Assembly: GCA_003151475.1 (NCBI GenBank)
Contig: PLXQ01000034.1
Span: forward strand, 121,537 to 185,536
DNA length: 64,000 nucleotides
Reading direction: 5' to 3'
From: Acidimicrobiaceae bacterium
GTDB lineage: Bacteria; Actinomycetota; Acidimicrobiia; Acidimicrobiales; UBA8190
Shown piece by piece: positions 44,655 through 53,450 of the stretch (its first letter is position 1; every line of letters begins with the position of its first letter). The notes beneath the pieces were generated by a model that ran no database searches, was not told where the DNA came from, and saw nothing but the letters and a program-made list of their open reading frames with translations. The position numbers and the translations under genes were made by a program.

Positions 44655-45091
44655 TGGCGCCGCTGCGGTTGAGCTTCGAGATCCGGTCGTCGCCGCAACA
44701 CGCGTTCGATGTGTGGACCACCCGCTTGTCGAGCTGGTGGCCGAAGGGCCATTCGGCCTCGGGGAATCCCGATACCACGGTCGTATTCGAACCGCGCCTC
44801 GGCGGGCGCATCTTCGAACGGACTCCGGACGGCGCCGAGGTCGACTGGGGGGAGATCACCCTGTGGGAGCCACCGCACCGGCTGGGCTACCTCTGGCACA
44901 TCGCGCGCCACCGCCGCGACGCCACCGATGTGGAGCTGCGTTTCGTGGATCTTGGTGACGGCACCACCCGGCTCGATGTTGTGCACAGTGGCTGGGAGCG
45001 CCTCGGGTCCGAAGGTCCCGTGTGGCGGGAGGCCAACAGGGGCGGATGGGAGGCACTCATCCCAAGCTTCATCGGAGCGGCCGAAGGGTGA
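44651..45091 (+). CDS. SRPBCC/AHSA1-domain protein
   Basis: The 146-residue protein has the helix-grip fold: LSFEIRSSPQHAFDVWTTRL, GGRIFERTPDGAEVDWGEIT, LWEPPHRLGYLW and TTRLDVVHSGWERLG with the conserved W-x-G late motif. Proteins of this type bind hydrophobic ligands or, next to ArsR regulators, are of unknown function. The start overlaps the regulator's stop by 4 bases. It probably acts in the same response as the regulator. Confidence 0.88.
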   Translation: MMAPLRLSFEIRSSPQHAFDVWTTRLSSWWPKGHSASGNPDTTVVFEPRLGGRIFERTPDGAEVDWGEITLWEPPHRLGYLWHIARHRRDATDVELRFVDLGDGTTRLDVVHSGWERLGSEGPVWREANRGGWEALIPSFIGAAEG

Positions 45092-45127
45092 CGGCGGCCA
45101 ACCCACCCTCGGTCTACCTTTGAAGAT

Positions 45128-45685
45128 GTGGCCGAATCCGGGCTCCACACCGAGCAGCTGACCCTTCGCCCCTGGCGGGAGGGGGACAAAGTGCCGTTCG
45201 CGGCGATGAACGCCGATCCGGTCGTGATGGAGTTCTTCCCCTCCGTCCTCACCCGGGCCGACAGCGATGGTCTGGTCGACCGGTTCGAGCAGGAACGGGT
45301 CGCACGCGGTTTCTGTCCCTGGGCCGTCGAGCTCCGTGAGTCCGGCACGTTCATCGGATTCATCGGGCTCCACGGGGCACCGGACTCCGTGCCGTTCGCA
45401 CCGGCAATCGAGGTGGGGTGGCGTCTGGCCCGGCCCTTCTGGGGCCGAGGATTTGCCACCGAGGGCGCCCAGGGCGCCCTGCGCTTCGGTTTCTATGCCC
45501 TCGGCCTCGACGAGATCGTCTCGTTCACGTCGGTGGTGAACCTGCGCTCCCGGCGGGTGATGGAGCGGCTGGGGATGGCCCGTCGTCCCGAGGACGACTT
45601 CGAGCACCCTTTTGTGACCGAGGGTCACGTGCTGCGGCCCCACGTCCTGTACCGGCTGTCGGCCGCCGACTGGCGTCTCCGGTAG
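45128..45685 (+). CDS. RimJ/RimL-type GNAT acetyltransferase
   Basis: The 185-residue protein has the RimJ/RimL pattern: TEQLTLRPWREGDKVPFAAM at the N-terminus, the acetyl-CoA motif EVGWRLARPFWGRGFATEGA near residues 97-116, then SFTSVVNLRSRRVMERLGM. The substrate may be a protein N-terminus or a small amine. It starts with GTG and stands between the SRPBCC gene and the NERD gene on the same strand. Confidence 0.9.
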   Translation: MAESGLHTEQLTLRPWREGDKVPFAAMNADPVVMEFFPSVLTRADSDGLVDRFEQERVARGFCPWAVELRESGTFIGFIGLHGAPDSVPFAPAIEVGWRLARPFWGRGFATEGAQGALRFGFYALGLDEIVSFTSVVNLRSRRVMERLGMARRPEDDFEHPFVTEGHVLRPHVLYRLSAADWRLR

Positions 45686-45706
45686 CAAAAGGCGCTTACC
45701 GAGTCG

Positions 45707-46426
45707 ATGAGCGCGCCATCGCCCCCGCCGCCGCCCGGCTCGTCAGGGGCGGGCTCCTTCGATCCGAGTGAGCTCGATCCGAGTAATGGGGCGCCCGGGT
45801 GGCGCGACCTTTCGTTGAACCGGCCCGGGGACGCCGTCCGGGCCAAGGCGCTCGAAGCCAAGCAGGTGGCACCGGTGAGGGCGCTCATCGCCCGGGCCCT
45901 CGGTATCAGAACCGAGCAGCGGGCATGGAAGGTCGGGGCCGACGGCGAGATGGAGGTGGGCCGGCAGTTACGGAAGCTGGGCCCCGGTTGGCACGTCATC
46001 CACGCCGTGCCCGTCGGCACGAGAGAGAGCGACATCGACCATGTCGTAATCGGCCCGGCCGGAGTGTTCACACTCAACACGAAGAATCATGGTCGGAGCA
46101 GTGTCTGGGTGGCGGAGAACACGTTCATGGTGAACGGCAAGAAGACCGAGTACCTGCAGAAGTCCCGATTCGAAGCGGAGCGCGCCGCGAAGCTCCTGTC
46201 CGGCTCGTGCGGATTCGATGTCCTCGTCGAGCCTGTCATCGTCGTCATGGCCGGCGCGCTCAAGATCAAGGTGCCCCCGCTGGGCGTTCACGTGGTCGGC
46301 GGCCGACGCATTGCCCGGTGGCTGTCGAAGCGGCACGCCGTGCTCGCACCGCATATCGTGGACGAGATCTTCGGACAAGCCCGCCGCGACACGACGTGGG
46401 CACCCAGATCCCGGCCGGCCGGCTGA
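45707..46426 (+). CDS. NERD-domain protein
   Basis: The 239-residue protein carries a nuclease-related domain from about residue 80: GEMEVGRQLRKLGPGWHVIH, then ESDIDHVVIGPAGVFTLNTK. The E...D...G.F.xxxK spacing matches restriction-type nuclease cores. The rest, with HVVGGRRIARWLSKR, is typical of stand-alone NERD proteins. The N-terminus is a Pro/Ser-rich disordered stretch. Its in vivo target is unknown; a role in defence or DNA processing is possible. Confidence 0.85.
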   Translation: MSAPSPPPPPGSSGAGSFDPSELDPSNGAPGWRDLSLNRPGDAVRAKALEAKQVAPVRALIARALGIRTEQRAWKVGADGEMEVGRQLRKLGPGWHVIHAVPVGTRESDIDHVVIGPAGVFTLNTKNHGRSSVWVAENTFMVNGKKTEYLQKSRFEAERAAKLLSGSCGFDVLVEPVIVVMAGALKIKVPPLGVHVVGGRRIARWLSKRHAVLAPHIVDEIFGQARRDTTWAPRSRPAG

Positions 46427-46491
46427 TGGTCGGCCTTTCGGGCTCTTCTCACGCCCTGCCCAATCTCTCGACCGGTGCTGTACTTCGGGGC

Positions 46492-47340
46492 ATGACCACC
46501 ATGAGCAGAGCTCCCCACACCCCCGCCCGACGCCTGCGAGACGCGCTCGAACCGCTCGCCGCCCAGGGCTTTACGTCCGCCCGCCAGCCTCTCGAGGCCC
46601 TCGGTCTGAGTTTCATCCCCGGCTACGTGTGGAGCCGAGCCGCCGCTCTCGGCGAACCGTCGGCGGCCGTGGTGGTCTCGTGCTTCGGGGTCTTCGAGCC
46701 GACGTTCCTGGCCGAGGCGTACCTGGCCGGGAAGGCGACGGCGTCGCGCCAGGAGGTGCTCGCCGCCCGCACGGCCGGCGCCACGCAGCAGCTGGAGGAC
46801 GTCCTGGGCGACGACGGCGACATCGGAGAGCTGGGCGACCTCTTATTCTCGGCCCTGGAGGGCATCTCGGGCACGGCCCGGCCGCTATTCAGCGGGTTAC
46901 GCGAAACGCCTTTGCCTGAGACGCCGCACGGTCGGCTGTGGCGGACCGCCGATCTCGTGCGCGAGCACCGCGGCGACGGGCATCTGGGCGCCTGCATCGC
47001 CGCCGGTCTCGAACCGGTCGAGATGAACGTCCTGACCGAACTCTGGGTGGGGTATCCCCTGCGTGGCTACACGCCCACCCGCGGGCACTCGCCCGAGGCG
47101 ATCGACGCGGCGATCGGCGGTCTCCGGCGGCGGGGCTGGCTGGAAGGCGACGAGCTCTCCGACGCGGGGGCGGCGGTGCGCGACGCCATCGAAGTGGCCA
47201 CCGACGTGGCGCAGCACGAGCTGATGACCGCCCTGGGCGAACGCCTCGAGTGGGCCGTGACCACGGCATCGACCCTGTCGGCCCGGATCGTCGAGGCCGG
47301 CGCCTTCACGGGCGACGAACGGAAGCGGGCGGCCGGGTAG
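46492..47340 (+). CDS. SCO6745-family protein (copy 1)
   Basis: The 282-residue helical protein matches the actinobacterial SCO6745 family: YVWSRAAALGEPSAAVVVSC, then TADLVREHRGDGHLGACIAAGLEP with the conserved LREHRGDGH motif, and GLRRRGWLEGDELSDAGAAV, a winged-helix-like end. The function is not established. The ATG at 46492 was chosen by family start. A paralogue lies at 59323. A few copies per genome are usual in this group. Confidence 0.78.
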   Translation: MTTMSRAPHTPARRLRDALEPLAAQGFTSARQPLEALGLSFIPGYVWSRAAALGEPSAAVVVSCFGVFEPTFLAEAYLAGKATASRQEVLAARTAGATQQLEDVLGDDGDIGELGDLLFSALEGISGTARPLFSGLRETPLPETPHGRLWRTADLVREHRGDGHLGACIAAGLEPVEMNVLTELWVGYPLRGYTPTRGHSPEAIDAAIGGLRRRGWLEGDELSDAGAAVRDAIEVATDVAQHELMTALGERLEWAVTTASTLSARIVEAGAFTGDERKRAAG

Positions 47341-47527
47341 CTCAGGTCCTCGGCCTCGATCGTGAGTCGGTGCGACATGACACCCCTGGCGCTCGACGGG
47401 ACTTGGGCGGCCGCATGGCGACGGAAGCTCCTTAGCGGTCGTCAAGTAGCATCAGTCACGTGGCACGTCCGGGCGAGATGCTGCGTGACGGCGTGGGCGA
47501 ACTGCTCGGTCCGAAAACACCGGCCCC

Positions 47528-47602
47528 GTGACCCAATGGCCCCGTGACCGACGGCCCGTGACCGATGGCCCCGTGACCGATGGCCCCGTGACCGATGGCG
47601 CC
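47528..47602 (+). repeat. GTGAC tandem units at the P450 5' end
   Basis: GTGAC begins units at 47528, 47544, 47558, 47573 and 47588. The last three are in frame and encode repeated VTDG. It parallels the GTGAG units at purQ: a start codon multiplied inside a 14-16 bp repeat. Which GTG initiates is unclear. Confidence 0.9.
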
Positions 47603-48940
47603 CAGCGGGGCAACGGGGAAGCCCGGGAGGCGGAGCTGGCCACGCTCGTGGCCGAGCACAACGCATCTCTCACCGAGGTGGCACGCGCCGCGCGCGACCG
47701 GGCCGAAGCCGCCGGCACGCTCGTCTGGGATCCCTTCGACCCCGCCTGGGCCCGGGACCCCTACCCCGTCTACGCCGCTCTCCGGGAGACAAACCCTGTG
47801 CATCGGAGCCCGTTCGGGTTCTGGGTCTTCACCCGGCACGCCGACTGCCTGGCCATGTTGCGCGACAAACGGGCGAGCAGCGACGGCCGGAACATCGACG
47901 CCACCGATTTTCCGGCCATGCGCGACCGCGAATTCATCGAAGGAACCGGCGCCGGCGAGATGTTGGCCGAGATGGCGCCCTTCATCTTCCGTGATCCCCC
48001 CGACCACACGCGGCTGCGGGGGCTGGTGCAGAAGGCGTTCACCCCCCGGGTGGTCGAAGGTTTGCGGCCGCGGGTCGAGGAGATCTGCAACGAACTGATG
48101 GACAGCGCCCTCGAGCGCGGGGAGTGCGATCTCGTCGGTGACTTCGCCTATCCGCTGCCGGTGCAGGTCATCGTGGAGATGCTCGGTGTGCCGGCCGAGG
48201 ACCACGAGCAGTTCCGGGTATGGTCCAACGCCCTCGCCCGGGGCCTCGACCCCGACTTCTTGCTGCCTCCCGAAGCGGTGCAAGAGCGTCTGGCCGGCAT
48301 CTTGTCGTTCGTCCAGTACTTCGCCTCTCTCATCGAGCAGCGCCGGGCGCATCCCGGCGACGACCTGCTGAGCCGGCTCATCCAGGCCGAAGAGCAGGGA
48401 GACGTCCTGACCCAGGGTGAGCTTCTCTCGACGTGCATCTTGTTGCTGGTCGCCGGGCACGAGACGAGTGTGAATCTCATCGCCGGCGGGGCTCTGGCGC
48501 TGATGGAGCACCCGGAGCAGCTGGCGCGCTTTCGTGACGATGCCGGCGTGCGGCGCAGCGGGATCGAGGAGATGCTGCGCTACGTAGGTCCTGTGCAGCT
48601 CACCGGGAGGGTGGCGCTGGAGCCCATCGAGGTGGGCGGTGTCGTCGTCGGACCGGGAGAGTTCTCCATGCTGCTGATCGGGTCGGCCAACCGCGACCCC
48701 GAGGCATTCAGCGATCCCGACACCTTCGACGTCGGCCGGGCCGACAATAACCACCTCGGTCTCGGCTTCGGGATCCACCATTGCCTGGGCGCCGCCCTGG
48801 CCCGGCTGGAGGCGCAGGTGGCACTGGCCACTCTGGTGCAGAGAGCCCGGGTTCTGGAGCCGGCCACAGACGAGCTCTCTTACAAAGAGAACATCGTTCT
48901 GCGCGGCCTCTCCGCCTTGCCCGTCCAGCTCGCGGGCTGA
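47528..48940 (+). CDS. Cytochrome P450
   Basis: This soluble bacterial P450 of up to 470 residues has the I-helix motif LLVAGHETS, the ExxR of GIEEMLRY, and the heme loop HLGLGFGIHHCLGAALAR with the thiolate Cys at residue 419 counted from 47528. RDPPDHTRLRGLVQKAFTPR is the typical CYP helix C segment. The substrate is unknown; a steroid, fatty acid or xenobiotic is usual. No ferredoxin gene is adjacent. The start is uncertain because of the repeated GTGAC units; GTG at 47588 may be the real one. Confidence 0.93.
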   Translation: MTQWPRDRRPVTDGPVTDGPVTDGAQRGNGEAREAELATLVAEHNASLTEVARAARDRAEAAGTLVWDPFDPAWARDPYPVYAALRETNPVHRSPFGFWVFTRHADCLAMLRDKRASSDGRNIDATDFPAMRDREFIEGTGAGEMLAEMAPFIFRDPPDHTRLRGLVQKAFTPRVVEGLRPRVEEICNELMDSALERGECDLVGDFAYPLPVQVIVEMLGVPAEDHEQFRVWSNALARGLDPDFLLPPEAVQERLAGILSFVQYFASLIEQRRAHPGDDLLSRLIQAEEQGDVLTQGELLSTCILLLVAGHETSVNLIAGGALALMEHPEQLARFRDDAGVRRSGIEEMLRYVGPVQLTGRVALEPIEVGGVVVGPGEFSMLLIGSANRDPEAFSDPDTFDVGRADNNHLGLGFGIHHCLGAALARLEAQVALATLVQRARVLEPATDELSYKENIVLRGLSALPVQLAG

Positions 48941-49025
48941 TTCTCAGTCCGGCCTAAATGCCGCTCACCGTCGGGCTGACCCGCTTCGGGCTGACCCGCC
49001 GCCGGGCTAGAACTGGGTGGCGCGC

Positions 49026-50444
49026 TCAGTGAGGAGAGCCGGGGGCGACGAGCGGCCAGGGACGCTCCCGCTCGGCCACCAGGGCCAGGTCGAGCAGCAG
49101 CTGCTCCTCATGGTGGCGTCCGATGATCTGCATGCCCACCGGTAGGCCGTCGACGGTGCCGACGGGGATGGAGACGGCCGGGTTGCCGGCGAGGTTGGCC
49201 GGCATGGTGAGGGCACCGTTGTTGCCGAGAGCGCGTTCGAATCCGAACTCGGCGATGAGGTCGCGCTCGCCGACGGTCGTGGCCATGGGGCCGGCCGCGT
49301 TGAAGGCGACGTCGGGGTTGGTGGCGGCGAAGATGAAGTCCACCTGGTTGAAGGCGTCCGCCATGGATTCGTTGAACGCCACGCGGAACATCTCGTTGGC
49401 TCCCGCCATCTTCAGGTCGAAGCGGCTGAAAGCGATGTTGACGGCGAACTGGATCTCGGGGGTGAAGAGCTCCTCGCAGTCCGGGTAGCGGTCACCGAGA
49501 TCGCCGATCAAGGTGACGAGGTTACCCATGGCCCATTCGAAGCCGGCCTCGGGCAGTTTCATGACCAGGTCGACGCGGGAGAGTCCCACGTCGGCCATGA
49601 GCGCCTCGGCGCCGGCCGTCACGCGGTCGACCACCTCGGGACGGACGATGGCGTCGCCGATGTCGATGACGATGGCGGCGCGCTTGGCTCGGAGGTCGTC
49701 CACGTGGGTGCCGAGGTCGCGTTCCCAGCCCGAGACGCGGGGCAGGCTCAGGGTGTCGCCGGCGTCGAAGCCGTTGCAGACGTCGAACCAGCGAGCCGTG
49801 TCACGGACGGACCGGCTGATGCAACCCAAGACGACGGTGAGCGGCGTGTGGTGGGTGCGCGGGCCCCGCGGGATGCGGCCGAAGGTCGATTTCAGTCCGA
49901 AGGTGCCGGTGAAGCCGGCCGGAATGCGGATGGAGCCGCCACCGTCACCGGCGGTGCCGAGAGTGAGGAGTCCGCCCGAGACGGCGGCCGCCGTTCCTCC
50001 CGAGGAACCACCGGGGGTGCGCTCGGGATTCCAGGGGTTACGGGTCGAGCCGTGGAGCCGGGTGTGGGTGTAGTTGACGCCACCGAATTCGCTCGCCGTG
50101 GTCTGCGCCGTGAGCACGGCACCGGCAGCGGTCAGCCGGTTGACCACGGTCGAACTGCGCGTCGCTTTGCGGTCGGCGAAGACGAGGGAGGCCTCGGTGT
50201 CGGGCCATCCGTGGACGATGTCGAGCTCCTTCACACCGACGGGGAGTCCTCCGAAAGGCAGAGAGGTGTCAGCGCTGGCCGCGGCGGCGCGGGCTTCTTC
50301 GGCGGCGACATGACTGAAGGCATTGAGCTCGGACCGCTCGATGGCGGAGAGTGAGAGTTCGAGTGCCTCGGGAGGCGATATCTCGCCCTTGCGGAAGGCG
50401 TCGACGAGCGAGCATGCGTCGCCCTGCCACGGCTGGTCGGTCAT
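49026..50444 (-). CDS. Amidase-signature family amidase
   Basis: The 472-residue hydrolase has the Ser-cisSer-Lys site of the amidase signature family: the Lys in GGLPVGVKELD, cis-Ser in RTPGGSSGGTAAAV, and the nucleophile in TAGDGGGSIRIPAGFTG. A C-terminal NLAGNPAVSIPVG segment supports this. It hydrolyses an amide of unknown origin; GatA is excluded because the neighbours are not gatC or gatB. It is divergent from the ROK kinase. Confidence 0.92.
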   Translation of the reverse strand: MTDQPWQGDACSLVDAFRKGEISPPEALELSLSAIERSELNAFSHVAAEEARAAAASADTSLPFGGLPVGVKELDIVHGWPDTEASLVFADRKATRSSTVVNRLTAAGAVLTAQTTASEFGGVNYTHTRLHGSTRNPWNPERTPGGSSGGTAAAVSGGLLTLGTAGDGGGSIRIPAGFTGTFGLKSTFGRIPRGPRTHHTPLTVVLGCISRSVRDTARWFDVCNGFDAGDTLSLPRVSGWERDLGTHVDDLRAKRAAIVIDIGDAIVRPEVVDRVTAGAEALMADVGLSRVDLVMKLPEAGFEWAMGNLVTLIGDLGDRYPDCEELFTPEIQFAVNIAFSRFDLKMAGANEMFRVAFNESMADAFNQVDFIFAATNPDVAFNAAGPMATTVGERDLIAEFGFERALGNNGALTMPANLAGNPAVSIPVGTVDGLPVGMQIIGRHHEEQLLLDLALVAERERPWPLVAPGSPH

Positions 50445-50582
50445 GAGCGAAGGCTACGCCATCGGGTCCGGGATCGACGAGGGGACAATTCTCGAATGAA
50501 ACCGCTCTCGAATGAGGCACATTCGCATGCGTTCGGATGACGCTGCCTTGACTGTCGTCGGGGTCCGCGGAAGCGTGGGGGA

Positions 50583-51425
50583 ATGTCAGAGGACCCGAAA
50601 GGCATTACCGCCCCTGTCGCTCCCCCCGCTGCGGTGACGGCGGCGCCCGCCCCGGCCGAGGGTCCGGGCACTCCGGTGGGGCCCCTGACCTTGGCCATCG
50701 ATATCGGCGGGACGGGATTGAAGGCGTCGGTGCTCGACGCCAACGGTGCCATGGTGGCCGATCGGGTCATCGTGAAGACGATATATCCGTTGCCCCCGAC
50801 GAAGATGGTCGACGACCTGGTCGCTCTGGTGGCGCCTCTGCCTGCCGCCGCCCGGGTATCGGCCGGTTTCCCGGGGATGGTGCGCAAGGGCCGGGTGCTC
50901 TCGGCACCGCACTTTGTGACCGAGGCGGGGCCGGGGACGAAGGTGGACGACGACCTGGTGAAGCAGTGGGACCAGTTCGATCTGGCCGGTGTTCTGCGCA
51001 AGCGTCTGGGCAAGCCCACCCGGGTGGCCAATGACGCTGACCTGCAGGGCGCTGCCGTCGTGAGCGGCAAGGGTCTCGAGTTGGTGATCACCCTCGGCAC
51101 CGGGGTGGGGACCGCCTTGTTCTACGACGGGCGCCTTATGCCGCACCTCGAGTTCGCCCATCACCAGTTCCGCAAGGGAGAGACGTACAACGAGCAACTC
51201 GGTGACGCGGCGCGTAAGGAGATCGGCAACGGACGGTGGAATAAGCGGGTGCGTCGGGCCGTCGACGCGTTGCGGGCGCTGAGCTTCTTCGATCACTGCT
51301 ACATCGGCGGGGGCAACTCCAAGCACCTGGCCGGAGATCTGGCCGACGACGTCTCCATCGTGGACAATACCGCCGGGATCCTGGGCGGGATCAAGCTGTG
51401 GGGGAGCCGGCAGCTGTCTCTGTAG
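50583..51425 (+). CDS. ppgK: ROK-family kinase, polyphosphate glucokinase type
   Basis: The 280-residue protein starts with a Pro/Ala-rich stretch of about 35 residues before LAIDIGGTGLKASVLDANG, the ATP/polyphosphate loop (residues 38-56). RVANDADLQGAAVVSGKG near residue 145 carries the catalytic Asp, and VITLGTGVGTALFYDGR completes the site. In actinobacteria this type (PpgK) phosphorylates glucose with polyphosphate or ATP; the exact donor is inferred from resemblance. The C-terminus (FFDHCYIGGGNSKHLAGD) fits. Confidence 0.85.
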   Translation: MSEDPKGITAPVAPPAAVTAAPAPAEGPGTPVGPLTLAIDIGGTGLKASVLDANGAMVADRVIVKTIYPLPPTKMVDDLVALVAPLPAAARVSAGFPGMVRKGRVLSAPHFVTEAGPGTKVDDDLVKQWDQFDLAGVLRKRLGKPTRVANDADLQGAAVVSGKGLELVITLGTGVGTALFYDGRLMPHLEFAHHQFRKGETYNEQLGDAARKEIGNGRWNKRVRRAVDALRALSFFDHCYIGGGNSKHLAGDLADDVSIVDNTAGILGGIKLWGSRQLSL

Positions 51426-51470
51426 CAGTCGTCTCTGTCGTGCAGGGTTTCTGTCACTACGCTGCCGGAT

Positions 51471-51752
51471 ATGGAGGAGATGCCCGGCGGGGCGGCGGGA
51501 TCCGAGGAGCGCTCGGTCCGGCGGCGGCCGGCCCCCGCCCGGGTGGTGGCCGCTGCTGTCATCGTGGGCGCCATCGTCATCCTCGTCTTCCAGAACTCGC
51601 AGAAAGTGACCCTTCGTTTCTGGTTCATCACCGGTCACGTCCGACTCATCTGGGTCATCGTGGTGAGCGCCGTGGTCGGTGGCGCCTTCGGGCTGCTGCT
51701 GAGCGGTCGCGGGCGACGGCGCCGGCGCCGGCGACGTGCCGGGTCCGACTGA
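51471..51752 (+). CDS. LapA-domain (DUF1049) small membrane protein
   Basis: The 93-residue protein has two hydrophobic helices (VVAAAVIVGAIVILVFQNSQ and LIWVIVVSAVVGGAFGLLLS) joined by KVTLRFWFITGHVR, the LapA pattern of inner-membrane scaffold proteins. The C-terminus is a run of Arg residues. It may support membrane organisation; the function is not established. It is on the same strand as the kinase and the oxidoreductase. Confidence 0.85.
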   Translation: MEEMPGGAAGSEERSVRRRPAPARVVAAAVIVGAIVILVFQNSQKVTLRFWFITGHVRLIWVIVVSAVVGGAFGLLLSGRGRRRRRRRRAGSD

Positions 51753-51772
51753 CGCCACTACCCTGCGGCCCC

Positions 51773-52723
51773 ATGCGGGCCGTGACGATCGTCGATAGGA
51801 AGCTCGAGTGGGCCAGTCACCCCGATCCTCGACCCGGGGACAACGAGATCGTCGTCGCCGTGCGGGCCGCCGGTCTGAACGCCGCCGATCTGATGCAACG
51901 GGCCGGTTTCTATCCCGCTCCGCCCGGGGTGCCGGCCGATATCCCCGGACTCGAGTTGGCCGGAGAGGTGGTGGCCGTCGGGGCCAAGACATCGCGTTTC
52001 GCCCTCGGCGACCAAGTGATGGCCGTCGTGGGCGGTGGGGGCCAAGCGGAGATGGCGGCGATCGACGAGCGATGCGCGATGGCCGTGCCCGACGGTGTCT
52101 CGTGGGAAGAGGCGGGGGGCTTCCCCGAAGCGTTCTCGACGGCCCACGATGCGTTGTTCACGCAGTGCGAGCTGGCCATGGGCGAACGGCTGCTCGTGAC
52201 GGCCGCCGCCGGCGGGGTGGGAACGGCCGGCGTGCAGATCGCCGCCATTGCCGGTGCGACGGTGGTGGCATCGGTGCGGTCGGCCGATCGGCGCCCGGCC
52301 GTGGTCTCGCTGGGGGCCACGGCGGCGGTCGATCCCGAGGAAGCGCTGAGGCTCGGGCCTTTCGACGTGGCATTGGAGCTGGTCGGCGCCTCGAGCATCC
52401 CCGGTGTCCTCGATGTCCTGGCCACCGGTGGACGGATCGTGGTGATCGGTGTCAGTGGTGGAGGGGCACGGGCCGAGCTCGACCTGATGACGCTGATGCA
52501 CCGACGGGCGCGGATCAGCGCGTCGACGTTGCGGGCCCGCCCGCTTCTCGGCAAGGCGTCGGTGGCGACGGCGGTCGAGGCGCATGTGCTGCCCCACTTC
52601 GCCTCGGGACGGATCCGGGTGCCCGTGCACGCCACGTATCCCATGGACCGCGCCGCTGACGCCTACGAGGCCTTCGCCGCCGCCGGCAAGCTCGGGAAGA
52701 TCGTTCTCGTTTGGCCGTCGTAG
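51773..52723 (+). CDS. Zinc-independent quinone oxidoreductase (MDR family)
   Basis: The 316-residue protein is a medium-chain dehydrogenase/reductase of the NADPH:quinone type: AAGLNAADLMQRAGFYPAPP with the typical AGLN.AD start, GLELAGEVVAVG, and the Rossmann loop AAAGGVGTAGVQIAAIAG near residues 142-159. It lacks the zinc-binding Cys cluster and so is not a zinc alcohol dehydrogenase. It reduces quinones or activated alkenes; the substrate is unknown. The ATG at 51773 gives the common N-terminus. Confidence 0.9.
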   Translation: MRAVTIVDRKLEWASHPDPRPGDNEIVVAVRAAGLNAADLMQRAGFYPAPPGVPADIPGLELAGEVVAVGAKTSRFALGDQVMAVVGGGGQAEMAAIDERCAMAVPDGVSWEEAGGFPEAFSTAHDALFTQCELAMGERLLVTAAAGGVGTAGVQIAAIAGATVVASVRSADRRPAVVSLGATAAVDPEEALRLGPFDVALELVGASSIPGVLDVLATGGRIVVIGVSGGGARAELDLMTLMHRRARISASTLRARPLLGKASVATAVEAHVLPHFASGRIRVPVHATYPMDRAADAYEAFAAAGKLGKIVLVWPS

Positions 52724-52751
52724 GCGACGGCGTTCGCTGTCGGACTGCGAA

Positions 52752-53450
52752 CTAGCGGGCGAGCCCGGGGACGGTGGCCGCCAGGCGCCCCGCCAGTGCG
52801 ACCAGGCCGTCGTCTGTCTGCTCCACCACCGAGAAGCCGTCTCTGTGGCGGAGCCAGGCCAGGTTCCGTCGGTGGAGGTCGGACGACGCGTTGTAGCGGT
52901 TGAGGACGACGATGGGGATGAGGGTGGGCCGCCCCGTACGCCACTCGTCGGTGAGGGCAGTGGCGCTGAGACGGACGGCGTTGACGGTGCCGAGGCCGGC
53001 GTCGGCCACGAGGACGATGGCGTCGGGGGCTATGGCCGAGACCATGTCGAGGACGTCACCGTCGTCGGCCTGCGGGGAGCGGACGCCGCCCGCTGTCTCC
53101 ACCAGGCCCACGTCCACGGCCGGTTCGGGCCAGTGCAGCTCATCCATGAATTCGGCGATCGTGGGGCCGCGCAGGCCGAGGGCATCGGCGGCCATGGGTG
53201 GGGCGAGCGGAATGCGATACGAACGCGCCGGATGGCAGACGGTGTCGGGGTCCTCGTCACTGGCGGCGCCCAGGACGTCGGCATCGGTGGGTCCCGATCC
53301 GGGAGCGAAGGACTGGGCCGGCTTGCGGGCCGCCACCGAGACACCGGCCGAGCGCCAGGCCTCGAGCAGGCGGGCCGAGACCCAGGTCTTTCCGACGTCG
53401 GTTCCGGTGCCGGCCACCAGGACGACGACGGCCGGCCTGGTCCCTCTCAC
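52752..53450 (-). CDS. bioD: Dethiobiotin synthase
   Basis: BioD closes the ureido ring of dethiobiotin with CO2 and ATP. The 232-residue protein has the P-loop VAGTGTDVGKTWVSAR near residues 12-27, the substrate Lys in ARKPAQSF and GLVETAGGVRSP near residue 115. The GTG start overlaps the bioF stop (GTGA). It is the last gene of the biotin operon, which runs DUF35, thiolase, enoyl-CoA hydratase, bioA, bioF, bioD. Confidence 0.95.
   Translation of the reverse strand: MRGTRPAVVVLVAGTGTDVGKTWVSARLLEAWRSAGVSVAARKPAQSFAPGSGPTDADVLGAASDEDPDTVCHPARSYRIPLAPPMAADALGLRGPTIAEFMDELHWPEPAVDVGLVETAGGVRSPQADDGDVLDMVSAIAPDAIVLVADAGLGTVNAVRLSATALTDEWRTGRPTLIPIVVLNRYNASSDLHRRNLAWLRHRDGFSVVEQTDDGLVALAGRLAATVPGLAR

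Noticed and set aside
49026-50444. GatA subunit of the amidotransferase.
   Set aside because: It has the amidase signature, but there is no gatB or gatC nearby and the C-terminal half is unlike GatA.
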